DNA from: Rhodococcus jostii NBRC 16295
Lineage (GTDB): Bacteria; Actinomycetota; Actinomycetes; Mycobacteriales; Mycobacteriaceae
DNA length: 64,000 nucleotides
NCBI RefSeq assembly: GCF_001894825.1
Contig: NZ_BCWY01000008.1
Span: forward strand, 21,691 to 85,690
Reading direction: 5' to 3'
In this document: piece by piece, positions 25,025 through 33,758 of the stretch
How positions within the stretch are numbered: the first letter of the stretch is position 1
Layout of the letters: each line of letters opens with the position of its first letter
Program-made: the position numbers and the translations under genes
Notes under the pieces: generated by a model
What the model saw: only the letters and a program-made list of their open reading frames with translations
What the model was told of the DNA's origin: nothing
Databases searched by the model: none

Positions 25025-25969
25025 TCACGGGGTCGTCGAGGTCCCGCTTTGGGGCACTTCGATATCCATCAGTTCCACGTTGATTGCGACGGCGGGGTCT
25101 ATGTCTGCCAGAAGTGTCCTGAGCCTGGCCAGTGCCAATGGTCCCAAGCCCCTCCACAGAACCTCGAAGACCTGGCGCGCCTCGCCCTGAGGCCAGTCCA
25201 TCGGTAGCAGCTGCTGCGGCAGCGCGGGGTCCAACGCGGCGATTCTCCGCCAGTCGCGCAGCACGGTCGTCCGCAACACCAACGCCCGGTCCGCGGTCAG
25301 CTGCCCCCGGATGATCGCGGCTGCCTCATCGGCGTGGGTGTCGAGGAAGGTGTCGTACTCCTTCCGCACGGCCCGGAGGTCGAAGGCTCGGCTCGGCGTC
25401 ATCTCGGAGTCGCCGCAAGCGAAGAACTCCCCGCGAAAAAGTGCCAAGTGCACGCCCAGATCGGAGCCGATCCGGGACGCGTGGTCGCGTCGGTCCCAAG
25501 GGCAGACCCAGACTGCATCTGCAAACATCGCGAACCCGCCGTTCTCGAGCAATGTTCGAAGGCGTTGGCGAAGTATCCGCTGGGTCTCGGGGACCGAGAA
25601 CACGGCCACGGTCCACTGTCCGTCCCAGAGCGGTGCGGGGGTTCCGAACCTCACCACGGCACCGAGCTTCGCGCGGTGGGTCAGCCGTGCCGTGTCGCTG
25701 ATGTCGTAGGTCACCGTCCGTCCCCGACGATGCGGGACGAGTAGTCCCCGCTTCACGATGCGGCTCAGCGCCGATCGGGCACCAGAGGACGATATGCCGA
25801 ATTCGGCGAGCAACCGCACGACCGCTTCGGACGTCAGGCCGCCCGCGTCCTCGAAGGTGTAGTCCGCCAGTAAGGCTCCCAACAACGCCTGCGAGCTGGA
25901 CCCGGCCTGTTGCCGTGGTAAATCGACGACCTCCGGGTCGGGCCACCGGTCCTCGTTGGCATTCGTCAT
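25025..25969 (-). CDS. PaaX-family transcriptional repressor (second copy)
   Basis: A 314-residue PaaX-like protein with the same three parts: winged helix (LLAEFGISSSGARSALSRIVKRGLLVPHRRGRTVTYDIS), central domain (WTVAVFSVPETQRILRQRLRTLLENGGFAMFADAVWVCPW) and C-terminal IAALDPALPQQLLPMDWP. It is clearly paralogous to the first copy but diverged. It is transcribed divergently from the P450-reductase fusion across 124 bp, so that gene is its probable target. Confidence 0.9.
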   Translation of the reverse strand: MTNANEDRWPDPEVVDLPRQQAGSSSQALLGALLADYTFEDAGGLTSEAVVRLLAEFGISSSGARSALSRIVKRGLLVPHRRGRTVTYDISDTARLTHRAKLGAVVRFGTPAPLWDGQWTVAVFSVPETQRILRQRLRTLLENGGFAMFADAVWVCPWDRRDHASRIGSDLGVHLALFRGEFFACGDSEMTPSRAFDLRAVRKEYDTFLDTHADEAAAIIRGQLTADRALVLRTTVLRDWRRIAALDPALPQQLLPMDWPQGEARQVFEVLWRGLGPLALARLRTLLADIDPAVAINVELMDIEVPQSGTSTTP

Positions 25970-26031
25970 CTGGGCTTCCTCTCTTTGTCATGCACCATCT
26001 TCACAGATCCCGCCGGAGTATTGCAGTTAAA

Positions 26032-26041
26032 ACGACGGTCA
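26032..26041. promoter_or_regulatory. Candidate PaaX-type half operator before P450-reductase gene
   Basis: ACGACGGTCA shares eight of ten bases with ACGATCGTCA at 23860-23869 in front of the other paaX-like gene. It sits in the 124-bp divergent region, 53 bp before the P450-reductase start, next to an inverted CACA-N6-TGTG repeat. Weak on its own; the recurrence is what makes it worth listing. Confidence 0.3.
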
Positions 26042-26093
26042 CATATTCTTGTGCAAACATTTGTCCGGTCATCCACGCGAAAGAGGCCACTCG

Positions 26094-28271
26094 ATGGCAG
26101 CAGAGACAATGCGTCACGGCGACTGGGACCCGCTCGCCGCCATACACGAGACCGACCCCTCGGCGGAGCACGCCAGACTCCGGGGACAGTGCCCGGTTGC
26201 GCATACAGAACGATTCGGTGGGTTCTGGACATTGAGTCGATACGAGGACGTGGTGGCGGCGGCGCGGGACACCGACCTTTTCGCCAGCCGCTACAAAACC
26301 ACCATTCCAGATTCGACGGGGCCCACCCGACCTCCTCGGCCGCCCCTGGAATCGGATCCGCCCGAGCATCGCCAGTACCGCGATCTGTTGAACAAATACT
26401 TCTCCCCCCAACGTATTCGAGCCATCGAGCCGGCCATTCGGCGAATTGCACGGGATCTATTGGGTTCGGCAGTTGCGGCAGGACGGGCGGAGGTCGTCGA
26501 GTCGGTCGCCTACCCCCTGCCCGCCCAAGTGTTGTGCACCTTTCTCGGGATCCCCACCGCGGACGCCGCCGGGATCAAAGAGATGGCGAACGCGGTGCTG
26601 GCAGCCGGTACCCAGGGAGATGCAGCTCGACACAGCCAGGCCAACGACCGGCTCTACGCGTACGTCGAGGCACTCGTGGAGCGGCGCCGACAGCAACCGC
26701 TCACCCCGGAGACCGACGTGACCACCGGCCTTCTCACAGGTGAGATCAACGGGCGTCTGCTGAGTAACGACGAAGTGGTCGCAGTCCTACGCCTGCTCCT
26801 TCAGGCCGGGCACGGCACTACGACCAACGGCATCGGCAGCGTGATCGCCTTCCTCGCCAGCCATCCCGAGGAGCAGCGACATCTGCGGGAGAACCCGGAT
26901 GCGATTCCGACAGCGATCGAAGAGATCCTGCGCGTCTGGTCACCGGCCCGACTCCTGGCCAGGACTGCCACCCGAGATGTCGACCTCCACGGGCGAACCA
27001 TTCCCGCAGGCGACAAGGTCGCCCTCATGTGGTCCTCCGCCAATCGGGACGCGACGGTATTCGACGACGCCGACCGTTGCGTGATCGACCGCCGCCCGAA
27101 CCGTCACGTTGCCTTCGGCCACGGAATTCATACCTGCCTGGGCGCCCCCTTGGCGCGTGCCGAGTTGCGGATCGTGGTGGAGGAACTGTTTGCGTTGACC
27201 GACGAGATTGTTCTCGACGGCGAACCGGTACAGGCCGGTTGGCCCCATATCGGCTTGTCTGCCTTGCCGATCCGGTTCACCCCGGCCACCGGGCATCGAA
27301 CTCTCGACTACGGGTCAGATCTCCGATCGGGCGAACGCATCACGGTCGTCTCCGAGGTGCGAGACGTGGCCGATCGCGTAGTGGAACTGACGCTGGCTGA
27401 TCCCGGCGGGAGTGCACTGCCACGGTGGGAACCTGGCGCGCACATAGAACTGCGCCTTCCTACGGGACTGGCCCGCCAGTACTCTCTGTGCGGAAACCCT
27501 GAGGAGTCCGACACATGGACCATCGCTGTCCTTCGTGAGGACGACAGCCGCGGCGGTTCGGCGTTCGTTCACGAGATGATCAAGGCCGGCGATTCACTCA
27601 CTGTGGCAGGTCCGAAGAATCATTTTCCGCTGGTCGACGCCGATCGGTACCTGTTCGTCGCCGGAGGGATCGGGGTGACTCCCATGCTCACCATGGCGCG
27701 GCGGGTCCTCGACCGGCGCCGTCCGTTCGAGTTCCACTACATCGGCAAGCAGCGCACGTCGATGGCGTATGCCGATACCGTCGCAGAGCTTCCCGCCGCT
27801 CGGCTGCACGAATCCGCGGTGTCCGGCCGGCCCGACCTGCTTGCGGTGATAGCCGCACAGCCGCCGGGGACGGCCGTATACTCTTGCGGCCCTGAATCTT
27901 TGCTGTCCGAGCTCGAAGAGTCCTGTCGGGTGGCCGGGCAGGAGCTACACGTCGAGTGGTTCTCTCCGAAGCCCGGCGCGAATGTCGGCGGCGATGGTGC
28001 GCTCGAATCGTTCCGAGTGCAGCTGGAGCGGTCTGACGTACAGGTGACGGTGCTTCCGGGTCAGTCGATCATCGACGCGTGCGCCGAGGCGGGTGTGGTC
28101 ATACCCGGATCGTGCTTCGAAGGAACGTGTGGTTCCTGCGAGACTCGCGTGATCGATGGAACGCCAGATCATCGCGATTCGGTACTCGATCAGTCGCAGC
28201 GTGAGGAGGGGCAGGTGATGATGCCGTGCGTGTCCCGCTCATGCACCGAGGCTCTGACTCTCGACGCGTGA
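26094..28271 (+). CDS. Self-sufficient cytochrome P450 with phthalate-dioxygenase-reductase domain (CYP116B-like)
   Basis: A 725-residue fusion. Residues ~1-395 are a P450 (haem loop [19 protein letters not shown]-helix [12 protein letters not shown], with threonine present but glycine at the usual acid position). Residues ~400-625 are an FMN/NADH reductase of the phthalate dioxygenase reductase type ([11 protein letters not shown] flavin motif; [28 protein letters not shown]). Residues ~640-725 are a plant-type [2Fe-2S] domain with C-x4-C-x2-C in [11 protein letters not shown] and a later cysteine in MMPCVS. This is the CYP116B/P450-RhF layout, needing only NADH. The ATG at 26094 has AAAGAGG upstream; an earlier ATG lacks one. 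It is divergent from a PaaX repressor. Substrate unknown; family members hydroxylate or dealkylate aromatics. Confidence 0.92.
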   Translation: MAAETMRHGDWDPLAAIHETDPSAEHARLRGQCPVAHTERFGGFWTLSRYEDVVAAARDTDLFASRYKTTIPDSTGPTRPPRPPLESDPPEHRQYRDLLNKYFSPQRIRAIEPAIRRIARDLLGSAVAAGRAEVVESVAYPLPAQVLCTFLGIPTADAAGIKEMANAVLAAGTQGDAARHSQANDRLYAYVEALVERRRQQPLTPETDVTTGLLTGEINGRLLSNDEVVAVLRLLLQAGHGTTTNGIGSVIAFLASHPEEQRHLRENPDAIPTAIEEILRVWSPARLLARTATRDVDLHGRTIPAGDKVALMWSSANRDATVFDDADRCVIDRRPNRHVAFGHGIHTCLGAPLARAELRIVVEELFALTDEIVLDGEPVQAGWPHIGLSALPIRFTPATGHRTLDYGSDLRSGERITVVSEVRDVADRVVELTLADPGGSALPRWEPGAHIELRLPTGLARQYSLCGNPEESDTWTIAVLREDDSRGGSAFVHEMIKAGDSLTVAGPKNHFPLVDADRYLFVAGGIGVTPMLTMARRVLDRRRPFEFHYIGKQRTSMAYADTVAELPAARLHESAVSGRPDLLAVIAAQPPGTAVYSCGPESLLSELEESCRVAGQELHVEWFSPKPGANVGGDGALESFRVQLERSDVQVTVLPGQSIIDACAEAGVVIPGSCFEGTCGSCETRVIDGTPDHRDSVLDQSQREEGQVMMPCVSRSCTEALTLDA

Positions 28272-28283
28272 CCAACGCTGTAA

Positions 28284-28424
28284 ATGCCGAGCCGGTGGAG
28301 CGGCAACTGCCCTCAGCTGGACCCGAACCCGCCCGCCGAGCTGTTGCCAAAGGACTGGCCCGGCCGTCACGCCCGTGGAATGCTGCGCGGCATGGACCGC
28401 GGGCTCACCGGATGCTCGGGCTGA
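28284..28424 (+). pseudogene. Relic of a PaaX-family gene (C-terminal fragment)
   Basis: A 47-codon frame directly behind the P450-reductase gene contains LDPNPPAELLPKDWPGRHAR, which is the C-terminal PaaX signature; compare IDPDLPLDLLPEDWP and LDPALPQQLLPMDWP in the two intact genes here. Nothing of the DNA-binding or central domains remains, and a TAA precedes the fragment. I read it as the remnant of a third PaaX gene that once lay on the plus strand after the P450 gene, lost by deletion. It is unlikely to make a functional protein. Confidence 0.6.
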
Positions 28425-28436
28425 ATCCTCTGCGTG

Positions 28437-29009
28437 TCAGCGAGGCGGAGCACTCACGCGCAGCCCGTCGACGATGAGGTCTAGGATCCGCGCGGCGCGG
28501 GCCTCGCCTCCGGCCGCGGGATCGATCCGCCACAGGACGCTCAGTTGGAGGAGGACGTCTTCTGGATCTAATCCAGGTTTGAGGACACCGTCGGCGGCAC
28601 CGGCTTCGAGAAGTTGCGCGATCGCCACGACGAAAGGCCGGTAGTGCTCGTCGTCCACGCCACCGCTCGTGGCCGCGTGGATCACTTCCGCGAAACCGAA
28701 CTTCAATCGCCCGTAGCGGGCGATCTCTTCGAACCATCGCCGCAGCGCAACGAGTGGGGGTGACGACTCGAGGAGTTCCGGGACGAGGTCGATCAATTTC
28801 TGGAGTTCCTGCCGATACAGGGCAAGGATCAGCGACTCTCGATTCGGGAAATGCCGGTAGAGCGTGCCGATCCCGATTCCGGCCTGCTTGGCGATCGCGG
28901 TGAGGGAGACCTCGTTGTTTTCGGCTGCGGCAGTGCGTGCGACGGCGAGGATTCGCTCACGGTTGAGGCGCGCATCGGACCGGGTCGGTCTGCGGGGCGA
29001 CGCGTCCAC
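28437..29009 (-). CDS. TetR-family transcriptional regulator
   Basis: A 190-residue TetR regulator. The N-terminal helix-turn-helix is clear (RERILAVARTAAAENNEVSLTAIAKQAGIGIGTLYRHFPNRESLI), followed by a ligand domain with the actinobacterial TetR_C type LQLSVLWRIDP segment. The start is a GTG at 29009 with AAGGAG five bases upstream. It is divergent from an SDR oxidoreductase and two matching operators lie in between, so it probably represses both itself and that gene. The inducer is unknown. Confidence 0.9.
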   Translation of the reverse strand: MDASPRRPTRSDARLNRERILAVARTAAAENNEVSLTAIAKQAGIGIGTLYRHFPNRESLILALYRQELQKLIDLVPELLESSPPLVALRRWFEEIARYGRLKFGFAEVIHAATSGGVDDEHYRPFVVAIAQLLEAGAADGVLKPGLDPEDVLLQLSVLWRIDPAAGGEARAARILDLIVDGLRVSAPPR

Positions 29010-29037
29010 GGGTACTCCTTCTCGATCGATTGCAAAG

Positions 29038-29081
29038 CGGAGGGTCCTCCGTTACGGTGGAAGTAACCGGAGGGCACTCCG
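29038..29081. promoter_or_regulatory. Double TetR operator
   Basis: Two copies of the near palindrome CGGAG-N4-CTCCG, at 29038-29051 (CGGAGGGTCCTCCG) and 29068-29081 (CGGAGGGCACTCCG), with centres exactly 30 bp apart, about three helical turns. Both are followed by TT. They lie between the divergent TetR and SDR starts, as expected for two repressor dimers bound on one DNA face. Confidence 0.75.
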
Positions 29082-29111
29082 TTTCATTCTGGCACATGAA
29101 GGTGGGACGCC

Positions 29112-30137
29112 ATGACCGAGTTTGTACTGGTCACCGGTGGCAGCGGCTACGTCGCGGGCTGGTGCATCGTCGAGTTGCTGCGGCGCGGATTTGACGTGCG
29201 CACGACCGTCCGCAACTCGGGCAAGGAGAACGAAGTGCGGGCAGCGGTGTCCGGCGTGGTCGACGTCGATCCGGGCCGCCTGACATTCGCCGTCGCAGAT
29301 CTCACCGCAGACGCCGGCTGGGACGACGCCGTCGACGGGGTCTCCTCTGTGCTGCACGTGGCGTCGCCGCTGGGAATCTCCGCCTCCGTCGCCGAAGACG
29401 TGCTGATCGCCTCGGCGCGTGACGGCGCAGTCCGGGTTCTGCGCGCCGCTACTGCGGCGAAGGTGCGACGTGTAGTGATGACGTCCGCCGCCAACGCGGC
29501 GAGCCCCTCCTCCTATGCGACCGACGGCGTCACGGACGAAGAGTTGTGGACCGATCCCGACGATCCCACACTGATTCCGTATCGCCGGTCGAAGACACTC
29601 GCCGAGCGGTCGGCCTGGGACTTCATGCGCGAGCAGGACGGCGTGACCGAGCTGACGACGGTGTTGCCCGGCGCCGTGTTCGGCCCGGTCCTCACCACCG
29701 CCAACCTCGGATCCGTCGCGATCATCCAGCGGATGATCTCCGGCCGCATGCGCGGAGTCCCGCGCATCGGACTGGAGATCGTCGACGTCCGCGACCTCGC
29801 CGACATCCACATCCGCGCCATGACCTCGCCGGCGGCGGGCGGGGAACGGTTTCTGGCGACCGGAGACTTCAGATGGATGCGAGAAATGGCCGAAGTCCTG
29901 CACTCCGGCCTCGGCGATCGAGGCCGGAAGGTGCACACGCGTCAACTCCCCGACTTCGCCGTTCGTCTCGCCGCCCGCTACCTCGATCCGTCGCTGCGGG
30001 AGATCACCCCGGCGCTGGGTCGGCGGAATCGGCACAGCACCGACAAGGCGCAGCGTGTGCTCGGCTGGGAACCCCGTTCTCCCGATCAGACGGTATTGGA
30101 CTGCGCACGAGACCTCGTGGAGAAGGGTGCCGTCTGA
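29112..30137 (+). CDS. NAD(P)-dependent SDR reductase (extended, dihydroflavonol-reductase-like)
   Basis: A 341-residue extended short-chain dehydrogenase. The Rossmann motif VLVTGGSGYVAGWCIVELL is at the N-terminus (TGGxGYxxG), the catalytic serine region is VVMTSAANA, and YRRSKTLAE supplies the YxxxK pair. The fold matches the dihydroflavonol-4-reductase/3-beta-HSD branch. It is the presumed main target of the divergent TetR repressor. AAGGTGGGA precedes the ATG. Likely reduces a ketone or aldehyde on a bulky substrate; exact substrate unknown. Confidence 0.87.
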   Translation: MTEFVLVTGGSGYVAGWCIVELLRRGFDVRTTVRNSGKENEVRAAVSGVVDVDPGRLTFAVADLTADAGWDDAVDGVSSVLHVASPLGISASVAEDVLIASARDGAVRVLRAATAAKVRRVVMTSAANAASPSSYATDGVTDEELWTDPDDPTLIPYRRSKTLAERSAWDFMREQDGVTELTTVLPGAVFGPVLTTANLGSVAIIQRMISGRMRGVPRIGLEIVDVRDLADIHIRAMTSPAAGGERFLATGDFRWMREMAEVLHSGLGDRGRKVHTRQLPDFAVRLAARYLDPSLREITPALGRRNRHSTDKAQRVLGWEPRSPDQTVLDCARDLVEKGAV

Positions 30138-30260
30138 CGCCGTGATCCGAGCGCCGGCCAACGGGTGACCGGACCCTGCTCGTCGGGGAACAATGAGACG
30201 AAGCCGCCGGTGACCGTCCACCGCGCGAATGTATTCCCGATCGCCCAGGAGGCGCTCACC

Positions 30261-30881
30261 ATGGACTATCTCGTCACCATGACGACCCACGTCCCCGAGG
30301 GAACTTCGGAAGTAGCCGTTCAGGACATCCGCGACCGCGAGGCCGCACATTCACGTGAACTCGCGGCACAGGGGCACCTACTGCGACTGTGGCGCCCGCC
30401 GCTGAAACCCGGCGAATGGCGCACGCTCGGCCTGTTCGCCGCCGATGACGGGGACGGGCTCGAGAAGGTTCTCGCCTCGATGCCGCTGCGGGTGTGGCGC
30501 ACCGACGAGGTCACGCCGCTCGCGTCGCACCCGAACGACCCGCCCGGACACGTCGAGAAGCCCGGACCGCCCGCGCCGGAAGCCGGGGGCAGCGAGTTTC
30601 TGACAACGTTCACGGTCACCGTCCCGGAAGGCACACCCGGCGAGACCGTCGATGCCACCACCGCGCGCGAGGCCGACCGCGCGCGGGAGCTGGCCGGGCA
30701 GGGACACCTGCTGCGGCTCTGGACGCTGCCCGGCCAGGGCCACTCGCTGGGTCTGTGGTGGGCCCGGGAGGCCGCCGAGATGCAGGCGATCCTGACGTCG
30801 CTGCCGATGGATGCCTGGATGAGCGTGCAGACCACGCCGCTCACCCGGCACCCCAGCGACCCGGCGGTCACCGGCAGCTGA
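30261..30881 (+). CDS. Tandem muconolactone-isomerase-like protein
   Basis: 206 residues made of two ~90-residue repeats of a CatC-like ferredoxin fold. The repeats can be aligned by eye: YLVTMTTHVPEGTSEVAVQDI...REAAHSRELAAQGHLLRLWRPP and FLTTFTVTVPEGTPGETVDAT...READRARELAGQGHLLRLWTLP, each ending in TPL.(S/R)HP.DP. Muconolactone isomerase itself is a single ~95-residue domain, so this is an internal duplication. No catechol pathway genes are nearby, so the reaction may be different. CAGGAGG precedes the ATG at 30261. Confidence 0.75.
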   Translation: MDYLVTMTTHVPEGTSEVAVQDIRDREAAHSRELAAQGHLLRLWRPPLKPGEWRTLGLFAADDGDGLEKVLASMPLRVWRTDEVTPLASHPNDPPGHVEKPGPPAPEAGGSEFLTTFTVTVPEGTPGETVDATTAREADRARELAGQGHLLRLWTLPGQGHSLGLWWAREAAEMQAILTSLPMDAWMSVQTTPLTRHPSDPAVTGS

Positions 30882-30950
30882 CGACGGCAGAGTGGGTGCG
30901 ATCCCGGCGACTCTTGTCAGGAGTTCCGCCGAGGGGCTTGACTGAAATGT

Positions 30951-30970
30951 GCTCGACGGCACCGTCGAGC
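30951..30970. terminator. 20-bp palindrome/hairpin before alcohol dehydrogenase gene
   Basis: GCTCGACGG-CA-CCGTCGAGC is a perfect 9-bp inverted repeat, 69 nt after the isomerase-like stop and 34 nt before the next start. It may terminate the first transcript or be an operator for the dehydrogenase gene. Confidence 0.4.
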
Positions 30971-31004
30971 CTGTGCTGACTACACACAGACAGTGAGGAT
31001 GCAG

Positions 31005-32018
31005 ATGCCAACCCATCAGGCTGTTCACGTCCAGGGCCCCGGCGAACCGCTGACGCTCGTCGAAGTCGACACGGTGTCACCCCCGCGCGACCACGTACGC
31101 CTAGCCGTCTCCGCGTGCGGCGTGTGCGGTACCGACCACGGATTCGTCCACGGCGGGTTCCCCGACATGTCGTGGCCACTCACACCGGGACACGAGATCG
31201 CCGGAACGATCGCCGAGGTCGGCGAAGGCGTGGACAACTACTCAGTCGGCGACCGCGTGGCAGTCGGTTGGTTCGGTGGTCACTGCAACAAGTGCATCCC
31301 CTGCCGTAAGGGCTTGTTCATCAACTGCGAGAAGTTGCAGGTTCCGAGTTGGCAGTACCCGGGCGGTTACGCCGAGTCGGTGACGGCGCCGGCCAATGCA
31401 CTGGCCCGTATTCCCGAAGAGCTGTCCTTCGCCGAGGCCGCACCCATGAGCTGCGCCGGCGTCACCACGTACGATGCGCTCCGCAAGACCAAGGCGGTCC
31501 CGGGTGACCGCGTCGCTGTCCTCGGTATCGGCGGACTCGGCCACCTCGGTGTGCAGTTCGCCCGGGCGATGGGATTCGAGACGATCGCCATCGCCCGTGG
31601 CGCGCACAAGGCGGACGACGCCCGCGAACTCGGCGCTCACCACTACATCGACTCCACCGCCGGCGACGTCAGCAACGCGTTGCAGGCACTCGGTGGCGTG
31701 TCGGTCGTTCTCGCGACCGCGGCAAATTCGAAAGCCATGGGTGACACGGTCGGCGGGCTGCTTCCGCAGGGAGAACTCACCGTCGTCGGGGTCACCCCCG
31801 ACCCATTACCGATCAGTCCGCTGCAGCTGATCACTCCCGGCCTCAACGTGACCGGTCACCCCTCCGGCACCGCCCGCGACGTCGAGGAGACGATGCACTT
31901 CGCTGTCCTGTCGGGAGTGCGCGCCCGAATCGAGGAACGGCCTCTGGCCCAGGCCGCGGAGGCCTACGCTGCGATGGAGGAAGGAAAGGCGCGCTATCGC
32001 ATGGTCCTCACCATGTGA
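31005..32018 (+). CDS. Zinc-dependent alcohol dehydrogenase
   Basis: A 337-residue medium-chain dehydrogenase. Catalytic zinc ligands are in CGVCGTDH and GHE (PGHEIAGTI); the structural zinc cysteines are in HCNKCIPCRKGLFINC, a CxxCxxC...C arrangement. The NAD motif is VAVLGIGGLGHLGVQFA, typical of the AdhA/CAD-like group acting on aliphatic or aromatic primary alcohols. I choose the ATG at 31005, with GAGGATG upstream, over a GTG 12 nt earlier. It is probably transcribed alone. Confidence 0.88.
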   Translation: MPTHQAVHVQGPGEPLTLVEVDTVSPPRDHVRLAVSACGVCGTDHGFVHGGFPDMSWPLTPGHEIAGTIAEVGEGVDNYSVGDRVAVGWFGGHCNKCIPCRKGLFINCEKLQVPSWQYPGGYAESVTAPANALARIPEELSFAEAAPMSCAGVTTYDALRKTKAVPGDRVAVLGIGGLGHLGVQFARAMGFETIAIARGAHKADDARELGAHHYIDSTAGDVSNALQALGGVSVVLATAANSKAMGDTVGGLLPQGELTVVGVTPDPLPISPLQLITPGLNVTGHPSGTARDVEETMHFAVLSGVRARIEERPLAQAAEAYAAMEEGKARYRMVLTM

Positions 32019-32102
32019 ACCTTCCGGCACGGGCGGGTCTGCACCCTAGGAGGTGGCCGTGATGTCGAGGAATGTCACGGCAGCCGGGACGGTGAGTGTC
32101 CG

Positions 32103-33671
32103 ATGACCGAAGGATCGGCGACCAGCGGTTCCGAGCGCGCGGCGGGCGGGCAGCGCTTGCTCGCGATCCTGCTGGCGATGGCGATGTTCGTCCTGGTGGT
32201 CGACACGTCCCTGATGAACGTGTCGATCTCGTCGGTGGTTCGCGATCTCGACACGACCGTCAGCGGCGTCCAGGCCGCGATCGCCCTCGAGGCGCTGGTA
32301 TCTGCGGCCTTCATCTTGATCGGCAGTAAGGTCGGCGATCTCATCGGACGCAAACGCGCCTACGTGCTGGGTCTGCTCGGCTACGCAGTCGGTGCGACGG
32401 CGATGGCGCTCGCGCAGAGCCTGACAGCGGTCATCGTCTTCTGGGCCGTGCTGGGCGGAATCGGCGCATCACTCCTGCTGCCCGCGATGCAGTCCCTCAT
32501 TCACGGTAACTTCGAAGGAGACGCCCAGAAGAAGGTCTACGCCCTGGTCGGGGCGGCGGCCGCGATTGCCGCGGCGGTCGGACCGCTGCTCGGAGGTTTC
32601 ATCACCACCTTCCTTTCCTGGCGTATTGCGTTCGTGCTCGAGGTCGTCATCATCGCGATCGTGCTCTCCGGCATCAGACTCGTCCGGGATGTGCGGTACA
32701 CCGGACCTCGGCACATCGACACGGTCGGCGCGGCGCTGTCCGTGCTGGGCATGGGCGGCATCGTGCTGGGAATCCTGGTGTGGCAGGAGGGCGGCGAAGC
32801 CGTTGCCGCGCTTCTGGTGATCGGTGCGCTGGCACTGGCCGGACTGGCGTACTGGCTCGTGCGGCGCAAGCGGCGCGGCGAACCGACCCTGCTGGACCCG
32901 GATCTGTTCAGGTCCAAGGTCTTCCGGCTGGGGATCACCCAGCAGATGCTTCAGCAGATAGCGCTGGGCGGCACCATGATTGCGTTGCCGATCTACCTGC
33001 AGATGGTGCTCGAGTACAACGCGATGCAGGCGGGCCTGTCCCTCGCACCGCTGTCCCTCAGCATGTTCGCGGTCGCGTTGCTCGCCGGGAAGAAGGCCGG
33101 GGATCGGCGGCCCAGCGGCATCGTCCGGTGGGGATTCCTTCTGCTGACGGTCGGGATAGCCGTCCTGATCCCGATCGTGCCCCGGGCCGAGTTCGGCTGG
33201 GCACTGGTGCTCCCGCTGATCGTCGCGGGTTCGGGGTTGGGACTGCTGGTGTCGCAGCTGAACAACTACACGCTCGCCCCGATCTCGGACGAACGGGTCA
33301 GCGAGGCCGCCGGCACCAACTCGGCGGCGGGCTCGTTCGGGCTGTCGTTCGGGTTGGCGTTCGCCGGCGCCATCATGCTGGCAACGCTGTCCTTCACCTT
33401 CACCGCGATGGCGCAATCGAGCACCGTCCTCCCGCCTGCAGACCAGCAGCACGTGGCGCAGGTGCTCGAGAGCGACGCGGAAGTCATGAGCAACACCCAA
33501 CTCGAGGAATTGCTGGTCGACCAACCCCCGGAGATTCAGGACGAGATCATCCGCATCAACACGGACGCGCGACCTCTCGCTTTGCAGATAGCGTTGCTCG
33601 TGCCGATACTGGCCGGTCTGCTCGGGCTCCTCAACTCGTTCCGCATGATGCGCGTGCGGGACCCCGTGTGA
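32103..33671 (+). CDS. MFS drug exporter, DHA2 family (14 TMS)
   Basis: A 522-residue transporter with about 14 hydrophobic helices. The opening VLVVDTSLMNVSISSVV is the DHA2 motif D, and GSKVGDLIGRKRAYVLG is MFS motif A. The C-terminal ~70 residues include an extracytoplasmic segment (TVLPPADQQHVAQVLESDAE) before the last helix. Proton-driven efflux of hydrophobic toxicants is the family role. An inverted repeat, CCGTGA-N12-TCACGG (32057-32080), lies just upstream and may be an operator. Confidence 0.88.
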   Translation: MTEGSATSGSERAAGGQRLLAILLAMAMFVLVVDTSLMNVSISSVVRDLDTTVSGVQAAIALEALVSAAFILIGSKVGDLIGRKRAYVLGLLGYAVGATAMALAQSLTAVIVFWAVLGGIGASLLLPAMQSLIHGNFEGDAQKKVYALVGAAAAIAAAVGPLLGGFITTFLSWRIAFVLEVVIIAIVLSGIRLVRDVRYTGPRHIDTVGAALSVLGMGGIVLGILVWQEGGEAVAALLVIGALALAGLAYWLVRRKRRGEPTLLDPDLFRSKVFRLGITQQMLQQIALGGTMIALPIYLQMVLEYNAMQAGLSLAPLSLSMFAVALLAGKKAGDRRPSGIVRWGFLLLTVGIAVLIPIVPRAEFGWALVLPLIVAGSGLGLLVSQLNNYTLAPISDERVSEAAGTNSAAGSFGLSFGLAFAGAIMLATLSFTFTAMAQSSTVLPPADQQHVAQVLESDAEVMSNTQLEELLVDQPPEIQDEIIRINTDARPLALQIALLVPILAGLLGLLNSFRMMRVRDPV

Positions 33672-33758
33672 TCCGGACCGAATCGAGGACCGTAGCTGAC
33701 CTCTGGGCGTGGCAGGGTGAGGTCCATCCGATCCGCACACCCCGAAAGGACGGCACTG

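Noticed and set aside
28272..28283. Frameshifted continuation of the P450-reductase protein
   Set aside because: The [2Fe-2S] domain is complete at its expected length before the stop at 28271.
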